Assembly (NCBI GenBank): GCA_022560025.1
Contig: JAFISE010000201.1
Location: forward strand, 1-50,745
Origin: Stagonosporopsis chrysanthemi
Lineage: Eukaryota > Ascomycota > Dothideomycetes > Pleosporales > Didymellaceae
DNA length: 50,745 nucleotides
Direction of reading: 5' to 3'
The notes beneath the pieces are model-generated. The model had not been told where the DNA came from. It saw nothing but the letters and a program-made list of their open reading frames with translations, and did no database searches. The position numbers were made by a program, and so were the translations under genes. Positions 31,968 to 42,124 of this stretch are shown here, piece by piece. Numbering within the stretch: position 1 is the stretch's first letter; each line of letters begins with the position of its first letter.

Positions 31968-32899
31968 GTAGTTCGGGTGAGAACGGGGTTGAGGGGCTGA
32001 GGACCTAGGACACTCCTTCAACGTTTCCTGTCTTTGTCTTGGTACATACAGTTAGCCAGTCCGTCTATACCGTGCGCCTGTAATTCAGTGTATCTCTTGT
32101 CGCCTACTCTCTCTCGTCCATTCTCTCTATAACCTTGCAATCAGTGCCTCTTCTGTCCATTTCCTACCCCGGTCCCTGTCTTGTTTTGTCCTGTCCTGTC
32201 CTGTCCTGTTCCCTTACCACCCACACAGTGACCTGATGATCGACAGTTTGGCTGGCAAGTAATGTGATATCCACCCTGTCTGCCCTAGACAAGACACTCA
32301 ACATCTGCTGCCCTGCGTATCTTTGTTTGTGTGCGTTGCATAGAGTCATCGCCCAGCCAGGTTTGCGAGGCAAGTACGCATCCCTGGGAGGCCGGAGCGC
32401 TCGACTCGAGAAGCTGCTCGCTGGCATCACTAAGGGGTATGCTTGCAGACGGGTAGCATCATGATCTAAGCACTAAACAAAAAATGCAGTAGCATTTTAC
32501 AGGCAAGTACTTACGTAGACATATAACAGAAGCATGTACTATAAACTCTTTCTTTCTCTTACTATGAAGATTCAAGGCTAACCTTACGCACTACTAGCAC
32601 AGACAGAGCCGCACTCCACACACCCTATGGCTAGACTGCTCTCCCTTTGCTAGCTTTCAGCACCAGACCTTGAGCAAAGCCTCCACTGCTTTAGTCCTAG
32701 GTGTCTAGCTCTATCGCCTTACACGTGCAGTTGCCTAGAAATTGCCTGCAACATTCATGGTGAAGGTGAAAAGGGAATTGCGTGATCAATGTTTAGCATA
32801 GTAAGGCTATGTAGATACCTGCGCGTTGCAAGCCCTCTTCTACTTCTTTTTCCTAGCACACACAAAAACAAATTACTTGTTCGTTTGAACGCTGTCAAC
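31968..32899. other. SPE2 3' flank and TpA-rich intergenic region
   Basis: No gene. A CT-rich 3' flank with a TCCTG microsatellite passes into DNA rich in CTAG/TAGC words from about 32460. Confidence 0.6.
32189..32208 (+). repeat. TCCTG microsatellite, four units
   Basis: TCCTG is repeated four times, about 220 bp after the SPE2 stop. Confidence 0.9.
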
Positions 32900-33357
32900 A
32901 TGTCAGGAGTACAGACTCGCTCGCAGGCGAAAAAAAAGGGCAGCAACATTAACAACCCCGTAGTTGTTAGCAGCTCATCGCCTACACCGAGGACAAGCTC
33001 CCAGCCTAAGAAGACATCGCCTGTTGTCCGCAAAGCACGTTTGCTCTCCTCCTGCTTTTATAAGGACAGAAATGCTGACTTTGACTTTTTGTACAGCTTT
33101 CAGTCGATTTCTCGTTCACGTACGACGCAGCAGGACAGAAGATATAGATCCGCGAGGAGACTTCCGTCAAGACATATATGTCCTTGGATGGTCAGCAACC
33201 TAAAGAGGTCATCAAAATTGTCAAGGAGCAAGTAGCATCAGAGGATGTGGACAAGGCGGTCAAGCGTGAGAAAGAGTGGGCGTCCATGTCTGCGCAAGGC
33301 CGAGCTGAGTTCAACGACGACTTCCTTGAATACGTGGTCAGCATGACTCAAGACTAA
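32900..33357 (+). pseudogene. Small gene relic with an in-frame TAG, family unknown
   Basis: Exon 32900-33034 encodes a 45-residue Lys/Ser-rich start (MSGVQTRSQAKKKG) and exon 33097-33357 continues LSVDFSFTYDAAGQKI, then TAG at 33145-33147, then the frame goes on as IREETSVKTYMSLDGQQPKE to VVSMTQD and a TAA. The intron would use a GC donor (AAA then GCACGT), with a good branch point (GCTGAC) and acceptor (TTTGTACAG). The TAG is one C-to-T change from CAG in a CpA context, which is the RIP signature. A different intron that skips the stop cannot be excluded. Confidence 0.45.
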
Positions 33358-34041
33358 GATAGACATGCCAGGAGGCGGGTTTGCAACAGGCAGAGTATGA
33401 CTCTGTATGTATTTCCTACCTTGTCTTCACGAGGGCATCCGTATCAAGCATCTAGGCTACAATGGTTATGCTCAGCGCAGTCTGCCGCGTCTACGTTTCT
33501 GCTCGTAGCACGGCCAATGAATCAAGGGCAATCTCTTATGACTGATCTACTACACACACCTTGCCATTTCTTAAAAATCTAGCTGCAGTGTCCTGAAATA
33601 CATTGATGTTCTACTCCATCCTGCTGTTGCAAGACGCGGTCAAGCCTAGTGCAAACGGCCATGTATGTTGCTCGCCGTTGTATGCGCCAATTCCATCCCA
33701 CCGCCTCTGACACCCACTCGATACAAACGCAACTTCACCACGACATTCGCCCCCTCACCTCCCATGACCCACTTGGGCGCTCCTGCCCAGAGGCTACGCT
33801 TGTCCACGCTGCTTAGACACACAGTCCTCGCTTACTTGTTACCCCGCACTTGGAACTGTTTTGGCAACAAGTTAGCAGACAGCCTGTAATAACACTTTGA
33901 GAGCTTGATTTAGAGGCTCCACCACAGGTAAGAGAGCAGTGCAATAGGTACTGCTAGCAGCTACGCTAACAGAAGATTTAGATACTTAAGAAATACCTGT
34001 AGATACTTAGCTTGTCTTCCTTACCCACCACTATACTTCAG
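33358..34041. other. TpA-rich DNA, no gene seen
   Basis: Short ORFs only. Upstream exons of the next gene fragment might lie here but could not be identified. Confidence 0.5.
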
Positions 34042-34489
34042 AATCTCAGTCTATATCTGAGCTCAACCACAATAGCACCTCTAGCCCGCACCACGATCCC
34101 TCGCGCAGTTAACCACAAGAAGGACAGCCAGCTCAACGAGGCCGAGCTGTGCAGGCAGCACCTTGGCCCTCACGGTTTTGAAGCCGTCAAGCTGATCTTT
34201 GTCATTGAAACCAAGGGCCCATCGTCTTGCCACAACTTTGCTGCCGATCCTACCTTCAAGGTTGATGGGGAGACCGCGCAGGATTTCCCTTCAATGACTC
34301 AGTGGGAGGAAGATGAGCTCGTCAGTATCCCTTACAGGCAGCCCTTGTATATACTAACAAGCCTTCTAGGTCAAGACAGCCGCAAGGAACACTGCCTATA
34401 GCAATACTGTCAACAAGAGCACCTCTAAGAAGAGGCCTACTAAGAAGAAGACTGTTAAGAAGCCTACTATTACAAAAAAGTCAATTTAA
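34042..34489 (+). CDS. Lys-rich gene fragment, two exons visible, start not found
   Basis: Exon 34042-34320 (NLSLYLSSTTIAPLARTT.., ELCRQHLGPHGFEAVKLIFV, SMTQWEEDEL) joins exon 34370-34489 across an intron with GTCAGT donor, ATACTAACAA branch point and CTTCTAG acceptor. The second exon ends in a very basic tail (STSKKRPTKKKTVKKP) and a stop. The frame upstream of 34042 has no plausible start and an acceptor-like CTTCAG precedes it, so more exons are expected 5'. The family is not recognised. The basic tail suggests nucleic-acid binding or nuclear location, as inference only. Confidence 0.4.
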
Positions 34490-35269
34490 CAGCGTAAAGT
34501 CTTATATAAGACATTGTGCAAGCGCCTGCGCAAAACAATCTATAAGCTTCAAGAAGTATTCTAACATTGCTACGTGGGATTGACTACAATGCTGACAATG
34601 CACAGGACAAGCTTTCTCAAGTAGAAGATCAGCTAGCTGAGATGCTTAGAATGCTAAATGCTGTTTAAAGATGCAATAAAACCTTAACAGCTAGCATGCT
34701 ACGAGCACAAGTAGTCTTTATAGCAGGATAATTTCCTGCCTTATTATCTATAGGCAGTAAAAGTCTAAACAGAAAGGCACAACTATTTTACCTTTACTCT
34801 TTGTGTCTGAATAAAGCTTTCCCTCTAATGCTAACATAATAAACATGTTACTTCCTTACTGTCACTCTTAAAGACAATTTAGCTGACAAACAGTAGTAGG
34901 TACTTATGTCTTAGCGCTGTGAATGTCCTAAGATGTAGGGCACTTTACCCTAACACCACCAATGACTATATCATACTTTGATTGCAATGCAGAGCAGGGC
35001 CCTTCAGCAACATACTAGATTTGGTCTTTCTTGTTACAAAAATGCCTCCTAATCGCATTCCCTTGACTAACCAGAATTGAAGCCGCCCATCTCAGACCAC
35101 TGACGAACATAGCGCACCGCCTAAGTACTCCAGACAACTTATGGATGCATCGCCACACCCCTTTATAGCCGCCCTCGTCCCACCCTCCGTCCTCATTATG
35201 AAACAGCCCTATACGGCTGCGTCGATCCGACGGAACACCACGCACACTCCATTGGCCATATTGCGGCTC

Positions 35270-35276
35270 TTTAGCC
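35270..35276 (-). promoter_or_regulatory. XlnR/Xyr1-type site
   Basis: GGCTAAA on the minus strand, an exact match to the known xylanase-activator motif, about 360 bp upstream of the GH10 xylanase start. Confidence 0.5.
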
Positions 35277-35362
35277 GGTCTAAACCTCCGTTTCGTCTAG
35301 CTCAGTCAAGCACCACCTTCCTAGAGCCACCGGAAGCTTCCCCTAGAGTGCGCTTGGCGCTG

Positions 35363-35368
35363 CCCCAC
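35363..35368 (-). promoter_or_regulatory. CreA/Mig1-type site
   Basis: GTGGGG on the minus strand fits the SYGGRG consensus of the carbon catabolite repressor; about 270 bp upstream of the xylanase start. The motif is short, so chance is possible. Confidence 0.35.
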
Positions 35369-35555
35369 AATGCTAATTACACGACGTTGTCAGATCGCCG
35401 GGCTTTCACAGGAACACGAGGGAGCCCTCCCGGCGCGTTCGGCGAGATGGGCGTGTGAGACAGATTAAGGCAGCGGGTGTAAGCAGGCGCGTTATGAGGT
35501 CGTATACAAGAGGGGACTGAGATGAGCCGGTTGTTCAGGCGGGCTTGGGGAGTGG

Positions 35556-35562
35556 TATATAA
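35556..35562 (+). promoter_or_regulatory. TATA box of the xylanase gene
   Basis: TATATAA, 79 bp upstream of the start codon, followed by a purine-rich stretch. Confidence 0.65.
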
Positions 35563-35634
35563 GAGGAGGGGACTGATGAGTGTTGTGCTCATCATCCAAT
35601 TGTGAATTGTCGAACTCACTTCTTGAAACCAACT

Positions 35635-36782
35635 ATGAAGATCTCCATCACTACTGTGTTGCTCTTCAGCGGGCTCTCGCTTGCTGCTCCTGTGTCTGAG
35701 CCGGTGTCTGAGGACCTTTTCTCTCGTCAGGCGGCGCAGAGCATCGATGCTGCGATCAAGAAGAAGGGGAAGAAGTACTTCGGTACTGCTACGGACCCTG
35801 GGCGATTCAACAGCGGTAGCAATGGCGCTATCATCAAGGCCAACTTTGGTCAGATTACACCGGAGAACAGGTCGGTCTTCTCAGCTTTTTTAACACCATA
35901 CACAGTAAGGACTAATGTATGCCAGTATGAAGTGGGACGCCACAGAGTCCTCGCGAGGCAACTTCAACTTCGGCACCGCAGACCAGACCGTCAACTTCGC
36001 AACCACGAACGGCAAATTGATCCGTGGCCACACCACCGTGTGGCACTCGCAGCTGCCAAGCTGGGTGTCGTCCATTACCGACAAGGCGACGCTCACGACC
36101 GTGATGCAGAACCACATCACGCAGCTGATGACGCGATGGAAGGGCAAGGTCTACGCCTGGGATGTTGTCAACGAGATCTTCAACGAGGATGGCAGCATGC
36201 GCTCGAGCGTGTTCTACAATGTAAGTGTCGCCGGTAGACACCAGAAAGCATCAGCTAACAGAACAGGTTCTCGGAGAGGACTTTGTCCGCATTGCGTTCG
36301 AGACCGCCCGTAAGGTCGATCCCAACGCAAAGCTGTATATCAACGATTACAGTACGTCTCCCTTCCCACTACTTTCGCACACCCATCTAACATGTCTAGA
36401 CCTTGACTCGGCTACCTATGCCAAAACCACTGGTTTGATCAACAAGGTCAAGCAATGGCGCGCAGCTGGCGTGCCCATCGACGGCATTGGTTCGCAGGGC
36501 CACTTACAGTCGGGCCAGGGCGCCAACGCGCCTGCCGCCATGGCCGCGCTGTGTGCTGCCGCGCCCGAGTGCGCTCTGACTGAAGTCGACATCCAGAACG
36601 CCCAGCAGTCGGACTGGACCAATGTCGTGAAGGCTTGCTTGAACCAGCAGAACTGTGTTGGCATTACTGTGTGGGGAGTTCGCGATTCGGACTCCTGGAG
36701 GCCTCAAGGTAACCCGCTGTTGTTCGATGGAAACTTTCAGCCTAAACAAGCATACAATACGGTTTTGGCAGCGCTGCAGTAG
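35635..36782 (+). CDS. Secreted GH10 endo-1,4-beta-xylanase, four exons
   Basis: Cleaves internal beta-1,4 bonds of plant xylan outside the cell. Exons 35635-35870, 35926-36220, 36267-36351, 36400-36782; 332 residues, the usual size of a GH10 enzyme without a binding module. Signal peptide MKISITTVLLFSGLSLAA, then a short propeptide ending SRQ. Family blocks: FGQITPENSMKWDATE, GHTTVWHSQLPSW, the acid/base Glu162 in WDVVNEIFNEDG, INDYNLD, IDGIGSQGHL and the nucleophile Glu267 in LTEVDIQ, then ITVWGVRDSDSWR. All splice joins restore these motifs (for example TPEN-S-MKW and NDY-N-LD). An XlnR-type site, CreA-type site and TATA box in front suggest induction by xylose and repression by glucose. 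Confidence 0.96.
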
Positions 36783-36938
36783 AGTGGTGTCAGCAGAGGT
36801 TCTTCGGCGAAACTGGTTTTTGTGCATTTGTTTGCAGTCGTATATGAGAAAGCTCGAAAACTTGTTCGTTCGAGATGTGATTGCAAGGTCTGCAGATTGA
36901 AATGCGCGGGGCTTCTGATGCTTCGATATCGTTGCAGC

Positions 36939-39265
36939 TCAGTCTATTTTATCTCCTCTTCCCGTGATATATTTCTCTTCTTTTGCTGCCTTTGCAGCCT
37001 TGATGATCGACAGTCCTACGTTCTCGCTGGCACCATCGTCGGCCTGTCTCGTCCAGAATATATCAGCCGCCATAATGCGGACGCTCTTTCGCCTTTGGAT
37101 CTCAGCCACACCCAACATTGACGGTTTTTCTGCAGCCGCTTCGAGCTCATCCAAAATGCGTTTGCGTTTAGCGTACTGTTCAGCCCGCTCTTTCCTAATC
37201 TGCTCGGACCCAAGCTTGGATAGGGCGAAGCGTACGCCGGCTCGGAAGGCCATGAAGATGTGCTCAGAGACTAGAATAGTGATGGGGAGACTAGCCCACA
37301 GCCCCAAGCCCATGCGTTCCCCAAGGAGCTTCTGTGAGCCAAAAAGATGCACGATGGCAGCACTTGATAAGCTGCCCAGCCACGTCAGGCATTCCAGGCT
37401 TGATATCCAAGGTCCCAGACCGTCGCTCCGCACAGGCGCAGGCCGCTGATACTCGACGCAAATTTTGAGGAAATCAGATCGAAGCTCAAACCAATTGTTG
37501 ATGAAGAAGCCGATGGGTACAAGAGGCCACACAGGACTGAACAGAGCCAGGTAGCCGAACTGAATAACCATTTCTCCAATGTCGTCCTGTACATTGTACT
37601 CGGGTCGGAGTGCTTGTTTCCTTGCTCTTCGAAGGAACTTTGCCTCCCCGGGATCATCTGTTGCGAAGTGCTGACCCGATCCACCTCTCTGATGAGTCCT
37701 GGATTCCTGGCGGTCGCGCCACCACTGCTTGAATTGTGTCTTGAGATAGGGGAGCGCAAGCTCTTCGATGGCGCCGGACACTTGACCCGTCAAAGTAAGA
37801 GCAATCACTTCATTTCGCAGCCTGTCTGGGTCGGCCTTGAAGCTAATTGGTCTTCGATCTTTGCTCCCCAGTACCGTGTCGATGCAGTGTTGTAAAGTAG
37901 GAATGACACAGCTACCAAAAGGAACGTACAAAAATGCGGTAATGAAGATAGGCAGGTAATTTGTGATTGAGTTGAGGACGAAGATTTTTTGTGTCAAGGA
38001 CATCTCGTGATGGTCGGCGGTCCGGTGGTTTTCAAACTCGGTCAGCTTGTCAGCTATATTCTCTAAAAAGTAGGTCGCATACGGCAGAAAGACACCGAGT
38101 AGAACGGTCGGTAGATACTCCTGTCAGGAATTAGCTTCTCCACATTTCACCTACTGCGCAATCCCGGGGCAAGCCAACTCACAAGGTAGAATTTATAAGG
38201 GCCCTCATAAGCCTCGCTGATGAAAGTCTCAATCGCGAAGACAATAGCTATCAAGGCTCCAAGAAACACGGTACTGACAAGTACAAAAGGAATGACCAGC
38301 AGCTGCCGAGTAATGCGCTTCCACCTGGGAAAGTATTGAATAGTCCTCTCAGCAGCGTCGACGATGGTCTTCTCATATTGGAATTGTGGCCGGTTGGCTT
38401 TGAGGTTGCCAACACCTCGAACGTCCCAGCGCATCGCCAGATCCTGCTGTTTGATCTTCCAATATTCGAGAAAGACAGTGGACCACACGCCAATCATTAC
38501 GGCAAAGAGCAAAGAATATTGTGGCAGAAACATCCATGCAAAGACGCCAGCTATGCATGGGAAGGCGAGGAAGCGAAAGTAAGTCTGGAGAAATGCGAAA
38601 TAGAATGCGACTTTCGTTCCCCACAAATCGCGGATCTGGTCGAGATCATGGAAGTCGAGGAAGAAGCGCCGGCTTAGGTGGGTAAGCAGTCGCTTGTTGA
38701 CAGGCTGATTGTGAAGCGGAAATACAGAAGACACGTTCTCCCACTGGCTGAAGCCTGGCGTGATGCCTGCTCCTCCAAGCTCTTTGCGCCAATTGACCAG
38801 ATGGAGTACGGATAATAAGTCTTCAGCCTCGAACTTAGCTGCAACAACACTTGATCCTGTGCCGCCGGGATGCTCCTTGGTGATGCCATACAGCCAGTCT
38901 TTCACCCTGACAACATGTTAATCGAGTCCTCCGGGCAGGTTGTGAAGCGAGAAATTTACCTAGACTTGTATACTGTATTGCCTAGCAACTCTCGAGGCAC
39001 CTGTACAAAAACCAAGAGCGATTGATCGTAGCCATGGCGTACTTCTGTGTTCAGCCCAGCTGAATGAAGGTCCTTGATAAGGACTGTAAATTCTGCGGAG
39101 GCAGTTTCGTGCTCTGTAGGCTGTTAGTACAGAAACAAACTTTTGAAGAACAGACCACACACCCACACTCCCGAAGTCATATACTACGACGTATTTGTCG
39201 TTGTAAGTGACATTGGCGAGCTCTTGATCGTCGCCAAAAGTTGTGTCCGCACGTCTCAACTGCAT
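36939..39265 (-). CDS. Anoctamin/TMEM16 family membrane protein (Ist2-like), four exons
   Basis: Membrane protein of the anoctamin family; relatives act as lipid scramblases or ER-plasma membrane tethers. Exons on the minus strand: 39265-39163, 39113-38960, 38906-38183, 38120-36939; 720 residues from the chosen ATG. The soluble N-terminal part (KYVVVYDF, AEFTVLIKDLHSAGLNTEVR, SLLVFVQVP) is followed by PVNKRLLTHLSRRFFLDFHDLDQIRDLWG and several hydrophobic helices (FLAFPCIAGVFAWMFLP, LLFAVMIGVWSTVFLEYWK, LPIFITAFLYVPFG, GYLALFSPVWPLVPIGFFINN), with the anoctamin block ELRSDFLKICVEYQRP. The cytoplasmic C-terminus has RKERAEQYAKRKRI and a basic end. The frame stays open upstream of 39265, so an extra 5' exon is possible. 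Confidence 0.85.
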
Positions 39266-39985
39266 GTCCAAGGCGCAGAAGTCTGGATCATGGATTAGCC
39301 ACCATCCAGAGGTGTGTGATGAGGCTCTGGAAGATCGGGGACCGGCCCTGTGGCTGGTGCCTTTATAGGTTTCAGGGATGCGTCATTGCTGTTACTATTT
39401 TCGGGAAAGACGGTGAGTGTGGAGATGGTCAAGCCCCGTTGGAGGCTGGATTGGTAGCTCATGGCGGGTCTGACGCGTTGTCAGCGCCTGGGTGCCGAAA
39501 GATCCGCAAGGGGTCCAAAGGACAACGCAGTAGTGAAGACAATGTTTGTAATCTGCCGTATCTAAATGGCAAAGTCTATGGCATGACTTTGAATATTTAC
39601 ACACTAGCATGCAAAAGTACGGTAAAGTTGAGAGCCGGGTTGGCGAGGGGTTTGTGATGGCGATGAGAGCCGATTCCGCTGCGCGCACGGCCGTCGGCGA
39701 GATTTGCAGCGCGATGACGGAACCGCCCGTCGTTCCTTTCCTGACGCGTGTGTAAACAAAGACACGAACAACGAAGCTATTCATCCCTTGTACTCAACAA
39801 CGGCCTGACGCATTGTTCCATGAGCGTGTCTCAGCTTCTAGATACGAGACACAATGTTATGATTGCACTTACGAGTCAAACAGTGTAGCGAGGCATTGAA
39901 TATATGCTTCTCAGCAGGCGGTAGCGGTATTCTATAAATCTTCTGGAATTTTGCAACGGACGGGCCATTCTAACCTTCATCTAAC
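39266..39985. promoter_or_regulatory. Divergent promoter region between anoctamin and DUF2293 genes
   Basis: About 720 bp with unsupported ORFs on both strands. A possible extra 5' exon of the anoctamin gene may lie near 39265-39320. Confidence 0.5.
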
Positions 39986-40648
39986 ATGGCGATCACCGAA
40001 GTTACAGTTCGTTCGACCGCGCCCTTGCCTAAAGACTACGGCTTCTTGCCCAAAGGCATACAATACAAGACTCTACACTGCCGCAAGCTCACCCGCGAAG
40101 CAGGTAAAACACTGTACGTTGTAGTTGACGCGAAGAAGCGACAGCTTGGCATACGAGTACCCACCTCAATTCTTCACCAAGTGCACCGGCAAGCCAAGGA
40201 TACTTTGTCAGCCAGGCGCGCCGCTGTAGAGAAGCGCGATGTGTCGTTCCTCGAGTCTGTAGCCGCTGAGCTTGAGACGCAATTCCCAAAGATGCCAGAG
40301 GAAGACAGAGCGCTCGCATTGAAGCACGGGTTCAAAAAGCATTCGGGTCGTGTTGGCAGAACTGCTACAATTCCATTGCCCCGTAAGGCTTTGCTGGCTA
40401 TCATAGCCCATGTACGCCACAGACATACGAAATACGATACCTTGCTGGCGGATGGAGTAGACAGAGCAGCCGCCAGAAAGGCTGTCAACAGGAAGATCGA
40501 ACGCATCATGCAAAATTGGGGATACGCCGGAGGTAGGAAATGGTGTAGTAATCCATTGAATATCGTTCTAAACAATCGGGTAGATCTAGCTTGGTACTTC
40601 AAGGATGATCAGCCAACAACAAGTGAGGAAAGCGAATCAGAGTCTTAG
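39986..40648 (+). CDS. DUF2293 domain protein
   Basis: Single exon, 220 residues. The fungal DUF2293 family is recognised from FLPKGIQYKTLHCRKLTREAG near the N-terminus, the central EDRALALKHGFKKHSGRVGRT block, then ALLAIIAHVRHRHTKYD and RKIERIMQNWGY. It is basic overall and ends in an acidic SEESESES tail. The molecular role of the family is not known to me. The start at 39986 directly follows an AT-rich leader and gives the family's usual N-terminus. Confidence 0.88.
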   Translation: MAITEVTVRSTAPLPKDYGFLPKGIQYKTLHCRKLTREAGKTLYVVVDAKKRQLGIRVPTSILHQVHRQAKDTLSARRAAVEKRDVSFLESVAAELETQFPKMPEEDRALALKHGFKKHSGRVGRTATIPLPRKALLAIIAHVRHRHTKYDTLLADGVDRAAARKAVNRKIERIMQNWGYAGGRKWCSNPLNIVLNNRVDLAWYFKDDQPTTSEESESES

Positions 40649-41051
40649 CATCGCAGTATGTGATTTCAGTCTTGGCCAGCTGCAGCATTTCGACAGATGT
40701 TAACACGATGCAGTCATCGACAAATTACGGATTCGATCACTCATGCAGCACGGTCTCCGTTTCCTCCGTAATATACGAGTGGAGGCTTAGTGTCATCACC
40801 ACAAGGCTAATTTCCGTCGGAGTTAAGGTGTTAACAGAGGTGCATGTTTACCGACAACAACAACAGCAGAACCCAACACGCAATCGTAACGGTGATTGGA
40901 ACCTTGTGGTGCCCGTGATTAAATGAGCCGATAAAGCAAGCTTCCGAAACTGAGACTATAAAGTCATCAGGCTTCCAGGGTATGATGTCTAAGCTGGAGG
41001 AAGAACATCTCCTGCATTGCAAGTGATCAAAGAGCTACGAATATTTGTATC
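40649..41051. other. Intergenic region, nothing recognised
   Basis: Short ORFs only; includes a CAACAACAACAGCAG stretch around 40853 and the promoter of the NmrA-like gene. Confidence 0.6.
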
Positions 41052-42026
41052 ATGACCCCCTCGATCCAGAAAATCGCCATTGTGGGCGTCACCGGCACAA
41101 TCGGAACATTCCTCACTTCGGCTCTTCTCGCGAAGAAGCGCTTTACTATCACCGCCATTTCGCGCAACAACTCCAAAGCGAACATTGCGACCGGGGTAGA
41201 GATCGCACGCGTCGACTACAACGACCATGACTCCATCGTCGGCGCGCTCAAGGGTCAAGATGTGCTCATCATCACAACTTCCGTCCTCGCACCAAAAGAC
41301 ACGTCTGCAAAGCTCATCGAAGCCGCCGCCGCCGCCGGTGTACCTTGGGTTCTTCCCAACGAATACGGAATGTACAATACCGAAGAAGCCGCAAACGACA
41401 CCATCGGCACAGGCAAAAGGGAGGATCGCGAGCTTGTCGAATCTTTAGGTGTATCGTCTTGGATTGGTATCAGCTGTGGCTTTTGGTACGAACACTCGCT
41501 CTCCAATGGCGAACTGTTCGGAATCGATATCAATAATCGCAAGGTCACGTTTTTCGATGAGGGAACACAGAGGTTGAACACTTCTACCTGGCCTCAGGTT
41601 GGTCGTGCTGTTGCTGAATTGTTATCGTTGCCAGTAAATGCGAGTGACGAGCAGAAGACCAAGGCCACGCTAAGCTCATATCGCAATAGCATGGTGTACG
41701 TGTCATCATTCACCGCGAACCAGAGAGAGATGTTCGCGTCGGTGAAGCGAGTCACCGGCTCGACTGACGACGATTGGAAGATGACATATGAACCAGCAAA
41801 GCAACGCTACGAGAACGCTTCTGAGGATTTGAAGAAGGGAGATCGTATTGCTTTTGGTCGTAAGTTGTATGCAAGATACTTTTACGAAGACACTGGGCTG
41901 TTTGAGAAGCTTCACGGGCTGGAGAATGAGAAACTGGAACTGCCAAAGGAGGATTTGGATGAATTCACAAAAGAGGCAACTAAACTGGCGCGGAACGGGT
42001 TCTGGGCGGAGTATGGACAACGCTGA
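41052..42026 (+). CDS. NmrA-like / isoflavone-reductase-like NAD(P)-binding protein
   Basis: Single exon, 324 residues. The atypical SDR fold begins at residue 8 with IAIVGVTGTIG (Gly12, 15, 18 of GxxGxxG), followed by ITAISRNNSK, where the basic residue after the second strand suggests NADPH. VDYNDHDSIVGALKGQDVLI and the ELVESLGVSSWIGISCGFWYEHSL segment are typical of fungal NmrA-like proteins. Some family members sense the NADP/NADPH ratio and lack activity, others are reductases; the sequence does not decide. It is convergent with the downstream kinase gene, with under 100 bp between the stops. Confidence 0.85.
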   Translation: MTPSIQKIAIVGVTGTIGTFLTSALLAKKRFTITAISRNNSKANIATGVEIARVDYNDHDSIVGALKGQDVLIITTSVLAPKDTSAKLIEAAAAAGVPWVLPNEYGMYNTEEAANDTIGTGKREDRELVESLGVSSWIGISCGFWYEHSLSNGELFGIDINNRKVTFFDEGTQRLNTSTWPQVGRAVAELLSLPVNASDEQKTKATLSSYRNSMVYVSSFTANQREMFASVKRVTGSTDDDWKMTYEPAKQRYENASEDLKKGDRIAFGRKLYARYFYEDTGLFEKLHGLENEKLELPKEDLDEFTKEATKLARNGFWAEYGQR

Positions 42027-42124
42027 ATAGCTGGGGCCTTAGCTAAAATCGGTATCCTCACGATGGATGTCGTAATTAAAATTTTGCCGTTTCTCATATC
42101 CACAAGAGATCGTCGTGGTTCATC

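Larger units (their letters stand above)
34490..35634. other. TpA-rich DNA passing into the xylanase promoter
   Basis: 34490-35000 contains stop-riddled, formerly coding-looking DNA (Lys/Leu-rich peptides in several frames). From about 35140 GC content rises and promoter elements of the xylanase gene appear. ORFs at 35015-35458 overlap on both strands and are not supported. Confidence 0.5.
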
